This document shows, in pieces, positions 1-7,266 of a stretch of 64,000 nucleotides of DNA. Positions within the stretch are counted from its first letter, which is position 1; every line of letters begins with the position of its first letter. Source of the DNA: Mycobacterium kubicae (GTDB taxonomy: Bacteria > Actinomycetota > Actinomycetes > Mycobacteriales > Mycobacteriaceae); assembly GCF_015689175.1 (NCBI RefSeq), contig NZ_CP065047.1, positions 4,712,001 to 4,776,000 on the forward strand, written 5' to 3'. The position numbers and the translations under genes were made by a program. Under the pieces are notes generated by a model. The model searched no databases and was not told where the DNA came from. It saw nothing but the letters and a program-made list of their open reading frames with translations.

Positions 1-1147
1 AACGGGTTGGGGCGCAAGGACCCTGATGAAGGACGCGTCGAGCACCGACGTCGTCGTCCACCGCGGTATCGCGTTGACCAGCTTCTACCAATGTGGCGAT
101 CTCTACCGGCTGGACCCCTACTCGGCCAACACGCTGGGCAAAGAGAGCTGGAACGGCCGCTTCCCGGTCGACTGGGGAGTCTCGGCACATCCCAAGGTAG
201 ACAACCAAACCGGTGAGCTGTTGTTCTTCAGCTACAGCAAGCAAGACCCGTACCTGCGCTACGGAGTCGTGGACGAAAACAACGACCTGGCCCACCACGT
301 CGACATCCCGCTGCCCGGACCGCGTCTGCCGCACGACATGGCATTCACCGAGAACTACGCGATCCTCAACGACTTTCCGCTGTTCTGGGATCCGCGCCTG
401 CTGGAACACGATGTGCACCTGCCGCGCTTCTACCCCGACCTCCCGTCGCGGTTCGCGGTGATCCCGCGGCGTGGCTCGACCGCCGACATTCGCTGGTTCG
501 AGGCCGACCCGACGTTCGTGCTGCACTTCACCAACGCCTATGAGGACGGCGACGAGATTGTGCTCGACGGCTTCTTCGAAGCAGATCCCCAGCCGCTGGA
601 CACCGGTGGCGGCAAGTGGGACAAGCTGTTTCGATTCTTGGCCTTGGACCGTCTGCAAGCCCGGCTGCATCGCTGGCGGCTCAACCTGGTCACCGGAGCG
701 GTGAAGGAAGAACGGCTGTCGGAAGCGATCACCGAATTCGGCACCATCAACGCCGACTACGCGGCCCGCGCCTACCGCTACGCCTATGCCGCCACCGGCA
801 AGCCGGGCTGGTTCCTGTTCGACGGCCTGGTCAAGCACGACTTACTGACCGGCGGACAGGAGCACTACTCGTTGGGCGAGGGCGTCTACGGCAGCGAGAC
901 CGCGATGGCTCCCCGGGTCGGCGGTAGCGCCGAAGACGACGGCTATCTGGTCACTCTCACCACCGACATGAACGACGACGCCTCCTACTGTCTGGTCTTC
1001 GACGCGGCTCGGCTGCTGGACGGGCCGGTGTGCAAACTGCAATTGCCCGAACGCATTTCCAGCGGCACGCATTCGACATGGGTGCCGGGTGGCCAGTTGC
1101 GCCGCTGGAACAGCGCGGAATCAGCGGCCGGCGCGGTCGGGCTGTGA
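1..1147 (+). CDS. Carotenoid oxygenase family protein (5' end outside window)
   Basis: The reading frame is already open at base 2, so the gene starts before the window and about 380 C-terminal residues are visible; the family is usually about 500 residues. The product belongs to the carotenoid cleavage dioxygenase (RPE65/CCD) family, non-heme Fe(II) enzymes that cleave polyene double bonds using four His ligands on a beta-propeller. Visible family features are an AHPKVD segment, RLPHDMAFTENYAILNDFPL in the middle and SGTHSTWVPG near the C-terminus, each with a conserved His. It corresponds by synteny to Rv0913c. The C-terminus looks intact, and the IS element begins about 40 bp after the stop. 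The substrate cannot be told from sequence. Confidence 0.85.
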   Translation, partial: TGWGARTLMKDASSTDVVVHRGIALTSFYQCGDLYRLDPYSANTLGKESWNGRFPVDWGVSAHPKVDNQTGELLFFSYSKQDPYLRYGVVDENNDLAHHVDIPLPGPRLPHDMAFTENYAILNDFPLFWDPRLLEHDVHLPRFYPDLPSRFAVIPRRGSTADIRWFEADPTFVLHFTNAYEDGDEIVLDGFFEADPQPLDTGGGKWDKLFRFLALDRLQARLHRWRLNLVTGAVKEERLSEAITEFGTINADYAARAYRYAYAATGKPGWFLFDGLVKHDLLTGGQEHYSLGEGVYGSETAMAPRVGGSAEDDGYLVTLTTDMNDDASYCLVFDAARLLDGPVCKLQLPERISSGTHSTWVPGGQLRRWNSAESAAGAVGL

Positions 1148-1186
1148 TTTCCGCGAGCCGGTAATTTTGCAGGCAAATCACGACTT

Positions 1187-1211
1187 GGGTTCAGGGGGTA
1201 ATTGCAACACT
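1187..1211 (+). repeat. Left terminal inverted repeat of IS30-family element
   Basis: About 18 of 25 bases match the reverse complement of 4655-4679. The shared parts are a TTCA block near the outer end and a TTGCAACA block near the inner end. It lies 20 bp upstream of the transposase GTG start, as expected for an IS30-type left end. The outer limit is uncertain by a few bases. Confidence 0.7.
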
Positions 1212-1230
1212 TCGTAGTAAGGAGTGTTCG

Positions 1231-2022
1231 GTGACGCGCCAATGGCAGGGGTTATCGGCTCGGCGTCGGTTCTGGGAGTTGATCGCTGCGGGATGGTCTT
1301 CAGAGGATGCCGGTGTTGCTGTCGGCGTGTCTGGAAGCTGCGGCTGGAGATGGTTTTGCAGATTTGGTGGCGTGAATCCACAACTGCAAGCGCCACAGGG
1401 GCGCAAGCGTCCGCGGCTGTCGCCTGAGGAGCGCGAACAGATCATGATCGGCACCTCACGAGGTGAGTCGATTCGCTTGATCGCTCATCGATTGAAGCGG
1501 GCGCCGTCAACGGTCATGCGCGAGATTGACCGAAACGGCGCTGCTCGCGGTCTGACCGGTCGCTATCGGGCTAAGTATCGGTTCGGGGCCCGCCAGTGCG
1601 GGTGGGATGCCACGTCGGGGTATTCGGCGCGGATCGCTCAACGCCGGAGCGAGGAACGGGCGCGCCGCCCGAAGGCCGGCAAGCTGACCCGCTGCCCGCA
1701 GTTGGCCGGCAAGGTGCAGGCATTGTTGACTAAGAAATACAGCCCGGAGCAGATCGCCGGCGAGCTAGCCAAGACCTATCCCGACAGCCCGGAGATGCAC
1801 GTGTCCCACGAGACCATCTACCGAGCGCTTTACGTGCAAGGACGCGGTGAGTTACGCCGCGATCTGGTCACCTGCCTGCGCACCGGGCGCGCGCTGCGTC
1901 GACCCCGTAAGAGAGCTCGCGCAGGAGATGGTCGCAGCCGCATTCCGGGCATGGTCAACATCAGCGAGCGCCCCGCCGAGGCCGCCGACCGCGCCGTACC
2001 TGGGCATTGGGAGGGAGACCTC
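1231..2022 (+). CDS. IS30-family transposase, exon 1 (DNA-binding part and first catalytic Asp)
   Basis: Translation starts at GTG 1231 behind an AAGGA at 1219-1223. Residues 1-264 hold the IS30 N-terminal helix-turn-helix region (LSPEEREQI, IAHRLKRAPSTVMREIDRNG), the YSPEQIAGEL and HVSHETIYRALY motifs, and PGHWEGDL with the first catalytic Asp at residue 263. The native exon ends after GACCTC at 2022. Reading on into the intron gives 23 unrelated residues and a stop at 2094, so the unspliced product would be inactive. Joining 2022 to 4208 gives a 419-residue protein with HWEGDL followed by IIGKN, the family motif, and D263-D321-E355, matching DD(33)E spacing. Confidence 0.88.
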
Positions 2023-2580
2023 GTGCGCCACGAGGCGCTGTGTGACCGAGCGGAGGTGAGAGACCTGCGCCGTTGTGCTGTCGCAGCAGCGTAACGAAGC
2101 TGGGGGCAGCCTGGACCGGGAGACGCCGGCGAGGGTGGTAAGCAGCCCCGACAACGACGGGACAGGCCGGCACTACCGGATGGCCTGGGTCCGGCAAGCA
2201 TGAGGAGAAGGTGTACGCGAGGAACCAGTGTTTTAACGCCTCTCAAGTCTCCCGCCAGCTCTAACCCGGTGGATTCGGGCTGGTCTGCGATGCGCACCAA
2301 CACCACTGGCGTCTCGGTGTTGGGAACTCCGGCTGCGGTTTAGGTCGCTGCCGCTGGAGGCCACGGTGAATGCCTGCGGCGTAGCCGTGGCGATATCGCA
2401 GGGGCATAGCTGGGCACCTCCCTCCTCGAGCGGTCAGCAGTGAACGTGGGAACCATCGCGAGGCTCCCGTGTCGTCGTCCTCAGCCGAGGGCGCCGAATC
2501 CGGGTTGACGCGTCGTCTGTCGATGGCCACGCGGTGGGGCGGAGGGGCCGTAGTAGTCCGAGCGGGGGAAAGCCTCGTGC

Positions 2581-4092
2581 ATGGCGAAGGGCCCCAGCGG
2601 AATTGATGCAGCGAACACGACACGAACGGAGGCACTGGTGAATACCGGTGAGCTGTCATGGCCCGATCCCGATCAGGCGGCATGGCAGGTACGACAGATG
2701 CAACGCAAGCTGCACCACTGGGCGGTCGAAGATTCCGACCGCCGCTTTGATGATGTGTTCAACCTCGTCCACCACCCGGACTTTCTCACCGTCGCGTGGG
2801 AACGGGTGCGGGGCAACAAGGGCGCACGCTCAGCCGGTGTCGACCGGCTGACTCCTGCGTCCATAACCGGAGATGCCGAGACGGTGGCGTTCCTGAGCCA
2901 CGTTCGAACCGAACTGAAGGCACGGACATTTGCTCCACTTCCGGTGCGGGAGATACTCATTCCCAAACCAGGGAGCAGCAAACTCAGGCGGCTCGGTATT
3001 CCCACGGCGATGGACCGCACGGTTCAAGCGTCGTTGCTGTTGGTGTTGGAGCCGATCTTCGAGGCGGATTTCGAGCCGGTCAGTTACGGTTTCCGTCCCC
3101 GACGTCGCGCTCAGGACGCGATCGCCGAGATACATGCTTTGGGGACCCGGAACTATCACTGGGTCTTCGAGGCTGACATCGCGGCGTGTTTCGACGAACT
3201 GGCTCACTCCGCCATCATGGAACGAGTACGCACGCGGATCGTCGACAAGCGGGTCCTGGCCCTGATCAAGGCATTCCTGAAGGCGGGCATCATGTCTGGC
3301 GACGGAACGGTCAGGGAATCTGATACCGGCACACCCCAGGGTGGCATACTCTCACCGCTGCTGGCCAACATCGCTCTGACGGTGTTGGACGCACATTTCC
3401 GTGTGAAATGGGATGCCCATCGGACATCTCAGCGGCGAGATGCCCATCGCAAACGTGGCGGGGCCACCTATCGGATCGTCCGCTATGCCGACGATTTCGT
3501 GATCATGGTGGCCGGAACCAAAGCGCACGCGGACGCATTATGGGACGAAGTCGCGGATGTCATTGCCCCACTGGGGCTACGGCTATCCGTGGAGAAGACC
3601 CAGGTATGCCACCTCGACGAGGGGTTCGACTTTCTCGGATTCCGCATCCAGCGGCGCCGCAAGAAGGGCACGAACAAGGCAGCTGTCTACACCTACCCGT
3701 CGAAGAAGGCGCTGCTTTCGATCATGACGAAGGTGCGGGCGCTGACCAAGAAGGCACGTCATCATGGCCTTGCTGATCTCCTCGGACGCCTCAACCCGGT
3801 GCTCCGAGGATGGTGTGCGTATTTCCGTCACGGTGTGTCGAAGGCAACCTTCGGATACCTCGATTCCTTTGCCTGGCATCGGGTCACCCAGTGGCTGCTC
3901 AAACGGCACAAGCGGATCACGTGGGCGGAGCTCTACCGGCGGTTCCTGACCGGAAGGCCAGGCAATCGTCCGCAAGAGAATGGGATCGTCATGTTCGATA
4001 CCACCACCGTTCCGATCACTCGGTATCGGTGGCGGGCGAGCAACATCCCCACACCGTGGACCAGCACAGCGGCGACCTCGGTCCCCGCATAA
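2581..4092 (+). CDS. ltrA: Group II intron-encoded reverse transcriptase/maturase
   Basis: The 503-residue protein starts at ATG 2581, 8 nt behind a GGGGGAAAG stretch. Reverse-transcriptase blocks run from about residue 70 to 360: IPKPGSSKLRRLGIPTAMDR, VLEPIFEADF, YGFRPRRRAQDAI, DIAACFDELAH, GTPQGGILSPLLANIAL, the catalytic YADD at about 302-305, and FDFLGFRI. The maturase (X) domain follows, with LRGWCAYFRHGVSK. The C-terminus ends in NIPTPWT without the Cys pairs and His of an HNH endonuclease, so mobility would be endonuclease-independent. The protein would assist intron folding and splicing and reverse-splice into DNA. It is encoded in intron domain IV. No frameshift or stop is present, so the intron looks active. 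Confidence 0.93.
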   Translation: MAKGPSGIDAANTTRTEALVNTGELSWPDPDQAAWQVRQMQRKLHHWAVEDSDRRFDDVFNLVHHPDFLTVAWERVRGNKGARSAGVDRLTPASITGDAETVAFLSHVRTELKARTFAPLPVREILIPKPGSSKLRRLGIPTAMDRTVQASLLLVLEPIFEADFEPVSYGFRPRRRAQDAIAEIHALGTRNYHWVFEADIAACFDELAHSAIMERVRTRIVDKRVLALIKAFLKAGIMSGDGTVRESDTGTPQGGILSPLLANIALTVLDAHFRVKWDAHRTSQRRDAHRKRGGATYRIVRYADDFVIMVAGTKAHADALWDEVADVIAPLGLRLSVEKTQVCHLDEGFDFLGFRIQRRRKKGTNKAAVYTYPSKKALLSIMTKVRALTKKARHHGLADLLGRLNPVLRGWCAYFRHGVSKATFGYLDSFAWHRVTQWLLKRHKRITWAELYRRFLTGRPGNRPQENGIVMFDTTTVPITRYRWRASNIPTPWTSTAATSVPA

Positions 4093-4109
4093 CGGTGGCA
4101 GTCCGTGGA

Positions 4110-4143
4110 GCGCCGGATGCGACGAGAGTCGCACGTCCGGTGC
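4110..4143 (+). ncRNA. Group II intron domain V (catalytic hairpin)
   Basis: It is exactly 34 nt. An 8-bp lower stem pairs 4110-4117 with 4136-4143, including a G-U pair. A bulge (T4118 against ACG 4133-4135) follows, then a 5-bp upper stem (4119-4123 with 4128-4132) closed by a GAGA tetraloop. The catalytic triad at 4111-4113 reads CGC rather than the more common AGC. A second stem at 4153-4159/4190-4196 is a candidate for domain VI; the branch-point A was not assigned. Confidence 0.85.
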
Positions 4144-4207
4144 GGAGGGCGGGCCGGGGAAACGGGCCAGGAGCAATCCCGGCACCGCGCCCCGGTCCGA
4201 CCCCTAC

Positions 4208-4675
4208 ATCATCGGCAAGAACCAGGCCTCTCAGATAGGCACCCTAGTCGAGCGCTCCACTGGATTCGTGCAGCTGCTGCACCTACCCGCTAGCCGCCAG
4301 GCCGATGTGGTCGCCGAGGCCATGATCGCCAAAATCCAAGTCCTGCCACGAGATCTGTGGAAGACCCTAACCTGGGATCAAGGCCACGAAATGGCCGCTC
4401 ACGGCCGTATCAGCCTTGCCGCTGACCTCGACATCTACTTCTGCGACCCACATTCACCCTGGCAACGCGGCAGCAACGAAAACACCAACGGCCTCTTGCG
4501 CCAATACTTTCCGAAGGGCACCGACTTATCAATCCACTCAGCTGCCTACCTCGACGAGGTTGCTGCCGAACTCAACAACCGGCCACGAAAGCGATTCGAC
4601 TGGGACAGCCCCGCCAAGATGCTCGATCGGCTACTGTCGAGCGCGTCAACAGCCACTGTTGCAAGCAAACCTTGA
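4208..4675 (+). CDS. IS30-family transposase, exon 2 (rest of DDE catalytic domain)
   Basis: The spliced frame resumes at ATC 4208 with IIGKN, then IGTLVERSTGFVQLLHLP, LTWDQGHEMAAH (second catalytic Asp, residue 321 of the spliced protein), CDPHSPWQRGSNENTNGLLRQ (catalytic Glu 355) and the closing LNNRPRKRFDW motif, all typical of the IS30 integrase core. The exon has no start codon and no ribosome-binding site at its 5' end, so it depends on splicing for expression. The frame stays open upstream into the intron to about 3980, but that part is not protein-like. Confidence 0.88.
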   Translation: MIGKNQASQIGTLVERSTGFVQLLHLPASRQADVVAEAMIAKIQVLPRDLWKTLTWDQGHEMAAHGRISLAADLDIYFCDPHSPWQRGSNENTNGLLRQYFPKGTDLSIHSAAYLDEVAAELNNRPRKRFDWDSPAKMLDRLLSSASTATVASKP

Positions 4676-4679
4676 ATCC
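4655..4679 (-). repeat. Right terminal inverted repeat of IS30-family element
   Basis: This is the partner of the left repeat and overlaps the last codons and stop (TGA at 4673-4675) of the transposase. An inverted repeat running into the 3' end of the transposase gene is common in compact IS elements. Confidence 0.7.
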
Positions 4680-4732
4680 GCCCGAGTAGCGGCCTGCGAA
4701 AATACAGGCTCGACGGATTGGAGGCGACCAAA

Positions 4733-5203
4733 ATGCCGCGGCGGATAACGCATTGGCCCGACCACCTGGCGCAGATCGGTTCCATCCGCTTTGCCCGTCG
4801 CTCGTCGAACTTCCTGGAGACCGTGCGGTTTTACCGCGAATTGGTCGGGCTGCCGCTGTATGAGACGTTCGAGGAGAGCTACGGCAGCAACGGCGCCATC
4901 TTCGGCCTACCCAGCTCCCACCTGACCATGGAGATCGTCGAGGCCCAGGAGCCCGTCGCGGTCGACCCCCACGAACAGCTGTGCCTGTACTTCCCGGATC
5001 GGCAGACCCAGCAGGCGGCGCTGGCGCGGCTACGCGAGGCCGCCGCTCAGCTCGTGCCCCAGCACCCCTACTGGGAGGCGATGGGAGCCGTCACGTTTCG
5101 CGATCCCGATGGCCGCGAAGTTGTGTTCGCCCCGTTCGTGTACGGAGCCGACGAACCCGGCGACAGCTCGGCGTCGGGCAAGCACGAATTCCCCTCGGCC
5201 TGA
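4733..5203 (+). CDS. VOC-family (glyoxalase/bleomycin resistance-like) protein
   Basis: This 156-residue single-domain protein of the vicinal oxygen chelate superfamily has the opening strand IGSIRFARRSSNFLETVRFYRELVGLPL and the closing GAVTFRDPDGREVVFAPF, the usual frame of the beta-alpha-beta-beta-beta modules. ATG 4733 was chosen over TTG 4718 because GGAGG at 4720-4724 lies 8 nt upstream of it. The IS right end is about 50 bp upstream, so the native promoter may have been displaced by the insertion. Substrate unknown; VOC proteins include glyoxalases, dioxygenases and binding proteins. Confidence 0.8.
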   Translation: MPRRITHWPDHLAQIGSIRFARRSSNFLETVRFYRELVGLPLYETFEESYGSNGAIFGLPSSHLTMEIVEAQEPVAVDPHEQLCLYFPDRQTQQAALARLREAAAQLVPQHPYWEAMGAVTFRDPDGREVVFAPFVYGADEPGDSSASGKHEFPSA

Positions 5204-5208
5204 ACCCC

Positions 5209-5637
5209 TCAGCGCCTGCCGCCGGCTAATGCCGCAGCCAAGGCCCAGAGCGAGCACACCAGCGCGCAGGCGGCACTTGCCGCACCGACGTAGAGCCCGT
5301 ACTCGGCCAGCACCGGCGGTTTGACGTTGACCTGGTAGTACCACACCGTCAGCGCGCCGATCAGCAGCGAAACGACCAGCGCCGCAACCGAAGAAACGCG
5401 CACCGACAACCCGCGGCCCACCATGGCACCGGCCACGATGAGCGACGACGACAACAGCACAATGAGTTGACCGGCGCCGAAGCCCCGCGGTAACTCCAGA
5501 CTGCCGTGGGTGCCGCCGATGGCGTTGGCCCAGCCACCGCCGTTGACGTGCGTCGTCAACCAGGGCAGCCAGGTGCTGACCGCCAGGATCAGCGCGCACA
5601 GCGCCACGAGCCAGCCAGGGCGCAGGCGGCGACTCAT
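5209..5637 (-). CDS. Small integral membrane protein (Rv0912-like)
   Basis: This 142-residue protein has four predicted membrane helices: LVALCALILAVSTWLPWL, LIVLLSSSLIVAGAMV, VAALVVSLLIGALTVWYY and AASAACALVCSLWALAAAL. The start is at 5637 (MSRRLRPGW), a positively charged cytoplasmic end; an upstream in-frame start at 5682 would add a non-hydrophobic stretch. It is convergent with the VOC gene, the stops lying 5 nt apart. It resembles Rv0912 by size and position. No function is known to me. Confidence 0.75.
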   Translation of the reverse strand: MSRRLRPGWLVALCALILAVSTWLPWLTTHVNGGGWANAIGGTHGSLELPRGFGAGQLIVLLSSSLIVAGAMVGRGLSVRVSSVAALVVSLLIGALTVWYYQVNVKPPVLAEYGLYVGAASAACALVCSLWALAAALAGGRR

Positions 5638-5700
5638 AGCTGCGAGGTTAATAGGGCGGTGCCCCCGCCGCGCGCTCGGCACGCGCAGCAGCCAGGACGA

Positions 5701-6477
5701 CTAGCCCCCGTCCAGCGACGACAGGTTGAAGACGACGCCGGTAGGGTCGGTGGCGGCCGCCAGCCGCCCATAGGGAGTGTCCTCGGCGCCCCGAAGCACC
5801 GCGCCGCCGTGCTCGGTGATCACCTGCAGCGTCTTGTCCACATCGTGGGCACCGAAGAAGATGCTCCACTGCGAGGGAACTTCCGCGCCGAGCATCGCCG
5901 CCCCGTCCATCACGCCGAGCAGTTGTTCATCGCCGAACCATGCTGTGGTGTAGCGGAATTCGTCGGTGTCACCCACCTGCTCGGTGCGCCAGTCGAAGAC
6001 GGCGCGGTAGAAGTCGACGGCGGCGCGGTAGTCGCGCGTGGTCAGCTGGTGCCACACCGGGGCGCCGGCCTCACCGATGATTTCGTAGCCGCGGTGTTCC
6101 AGCGGCTGCCACATGCCGAAATCGGCACCCGACGGGTCGGTGGCCACGGCCATTAGGCCCTTGGCCGGTACCTCCATGGGATTCACGCATACCGAACCAC
6201 CGGCGGGGGCCACCTTGGCTGCGGTTGCCTCGATGTCGGCGGTGTGGAAGTACGTGGCCCACTTGTCCGGATATCCGAACTCCGGCCGGTTGGCCATCAG
6301 GCCCGCGACGGGGTGCCCGTCCTTGGCGGCGTTGACGTAGCCGCCGTACTCGGGCCCGGCGGACTCGAACGTCCACCCGAACACGGTGCCGTAGAAGTCT
6401 TGAGCGCGGTCGAGATCCGATGTCGTCAGGTCGATCCAGCAGGGAGCGCCCAGCGGCGCGCCGGTACGGATGGGCAC
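5701..6477 (-). CDS. Tandem VOC-domain protein (Rv0911-like)
   Basis: The 258 residues form two VOC modules. Module one starts GAPCWIDLTTSDLDRAQDFYGTVFGW and ends TDPSGADFGMWQP; module two starts GAPVWHQLTTRDYRAAVDFYRAVFDW and ends TDPTGVVFNLSSLDGG. This two-module layout is shared with mycobacterial and streptomycete proteins sometimes called hydroxylases, whose biochemical role is unproven. It lies upstream of the small membrane protein in the same direction, about 60 nt apart, and corresponds to Rv0911. Confidence 0.85.
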   Translation of the reverse strand: MPIRTGAPLGAPCWIDLTTSDLDRAQDFYGTVFGWTFESAGPEYGGYVNAAKDGHPVAGLMANRPEFGYPDKWATYFHTADIEATAAKVAPAGGSVCVNPMEVPAKGLMAVATDPSGADFGMWQPLEHRGYEIIGEAGAPVWHQLTTRDYRAAVDFYRAVFDWRTEQVGDTDEFRYTTAWFGDEQLLGVMDGAAMLGAEVPSQWSIFFGAHDVDKTLQVITEHGGAVLRGAEDTPYGRLAAATDPTGVVFNLSSLDGG

Positions 6478-6553
6478 GATGACCTCCTCGTGTAGTCGGC
6501 CCCCGAGCGGGGTTCAGCTATACCGACTCACCACCAGGGGAAAACTCATCGCC

Positions 6554-7009
6554 TCACCCGGACGGCTTGCGCTCCGAACCGGCGAACACCGCGAGGAAGT
6601 TCTGCAACGACTCCCGAATGTCGGTCTTCAGCGCCGCCGCGACCACCATGCCGATGGGCCCGAACAGCGCCGGCCCGCCGAGGTGCACGTCGAAGCTGAC
6701 CACCGAGCCGTCGCCCTTGGGGGCGACCTTGGCCATCAGCTTCACCTTCACCCCGCCGACACCGTCACCGTTGAGCGTCATGCCTTCCGGCGGCTTGTAC
6801 CGCACCACCGTCCACTTGATGCGGTTGGGCATGCCCTTGACCTCGACATAGGACTCGACGACCGTGCCCTTCTCGATGACATCGGGCAGCGGGCTGCGCC
6901 AGACCTTGTGGATGGTCAGCCACTCCTTGTACCGCGACAGGTCGGAGGCATGATTCCACGCCTCCTCAGGAGGCAGCGGGACGTCGATGGATCCAGAAAG
7001 TTTCGCCAT
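6554..7009 (-). CDS. SRPBCC (START-like) toxin of a type II toxin-antitoxin pair (Rv0910-like)
   Basis: The 151-residue polyketide cyclase/dehydrase-type SRPBCC protein begins MAKLSGSIDVPLPPEEAWNHASDLSRYKEWLTIHKVW. ATG 7009 was chosen because it lies 4 nt after the stop of the small upstream gene. In M. tuberculosis the equivalent Rv0910 is described as a growth-inhibiting toxin neutralised by a small partner. The fold has a hydrophobic ligand cavity, and how it acts is unclear. Assignment as a toxin rests on synteny and the partner gene, not on a toxic motif. Confidence 0.78.
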   Translation of the reverse strand: MAKLSGSIDVPLPPEEAWNHASDLSRYKEWLTIHKVWRSPLPDVIEKGTVVESYVEVKGMPNRIKWTVVRYKPPEGMTLNGDGVGGVKVKLMAKVAPKGDGSVVSFDVHLGGPALFGPIGMVVAAALKTDIRESLQNFLAVFAGSERKPSG

Positions 7010-7013
7010 GTGC

Positions 7014-7193
7014 TCAGTTCTGTTGTTCGCCGGTGTCGACGACTTTCCTGGCCTGTTCCTGCACCTTGTGAATGGTGTCGGTGTACTTGCCTTGCGTCTT
7101 CTCGTCGACGAACTCGCCGGCCTTGGTGATTGCGGTTTCGACCTTGTCGGCGTTCTGCGACAGCAGGTCCTTGGCTTTGTCCACGAATCCCAT
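7014..7193 (-). CDS. Small antitoxin-like protein (Rv0909/MT0933 family)
   Basis: This 59-residue protein begins [20 protein letters not shown] and ends TGEQQN. It is highly charged, rich in Lys, Glu, Asp and Gln, and predicted to be almost all helix, like the MT0933 antitoxin family. It is immediately upstream of the SRPBCC toxin gene with a 4-nt gap, so the two are almost certainly co-transcribed, antitoxin first. The gene is short enough to be missed by automatic calling. Confidence 0.82.
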   Translation of the reverse strand: MGFVDKAKDLLSQNADKVETAITKAGEFVDEKTQGKYTDTIHKVQEQARKVVDTGEQQN

Positions 7194-7266
7194 GCGGGTA
7201 CCGTCCTTCCCCCGGGTCCCACTCCAGCGGAACCCTTCTGTGCTGGTGAAACCTTACTCAGTGGTG

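Larger units (their letters stand above)
2023..4207 (+). mobile_element. Group II intron inserted in the IS30 transposase
   Basis: The 5' end reads GTGCG, the group II 5' consensus, placed exactly after the HWEGDL codons. The 3' end reads CCCCTAC, fitting the AY rule, placed exactly before the IIGKN codons. The intron is 2185 nt, in the sense orientation of the host gene. It carries a reverse transcriptase/maturase at 2581-4092, a 34-nt domain V hairpin at 4110-4143 and a plausible domain VI stem at 4153-4196. The 558 nt before the protein gene hold the folded ribozyme domains I-III and the start of domain IV; I see no other gene there. I could not assign EBS/IBS pairs by eye. Splicing should restore the transposase frame without loss of a codon. 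Confidence 0.88.
1187..4679 (+). mobile_element. IS30-family insertion sequence carrying a nested group II intron
   Basis: The element is bounded by imperfect 25-bp terminal inverted repeats at 1187-1211 and 4655-4679, with about 18 of 25 positions matching. Between them lies one transposase gene in two exons, 1231-2022 and 4208-4675, separated by a 2185-nt group II intron. Without the intron the IS would be about 1.3 kb, close to normal IS30-family size. I could not see a 2-3 bp target duplication: the flanks read CTT and GCC. The element sits between the carotenoid oxygenase stop and a VOC gene and appears to disrupt no host gene. Confidence 0.85.

Noticed and set aside
1231..2094. Transposase exon 1 read as a truncated, dead transposase
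   Set aside because: Group II splice signals and a matching exon 2 show that the gene is interrupted by an intron rather than broken.
3980..4207. Coding extension upstream of transposase exon 2
   Set aside because: It overlaps the maturase end and intron domains V and VI; the residues do not fit a transposase.
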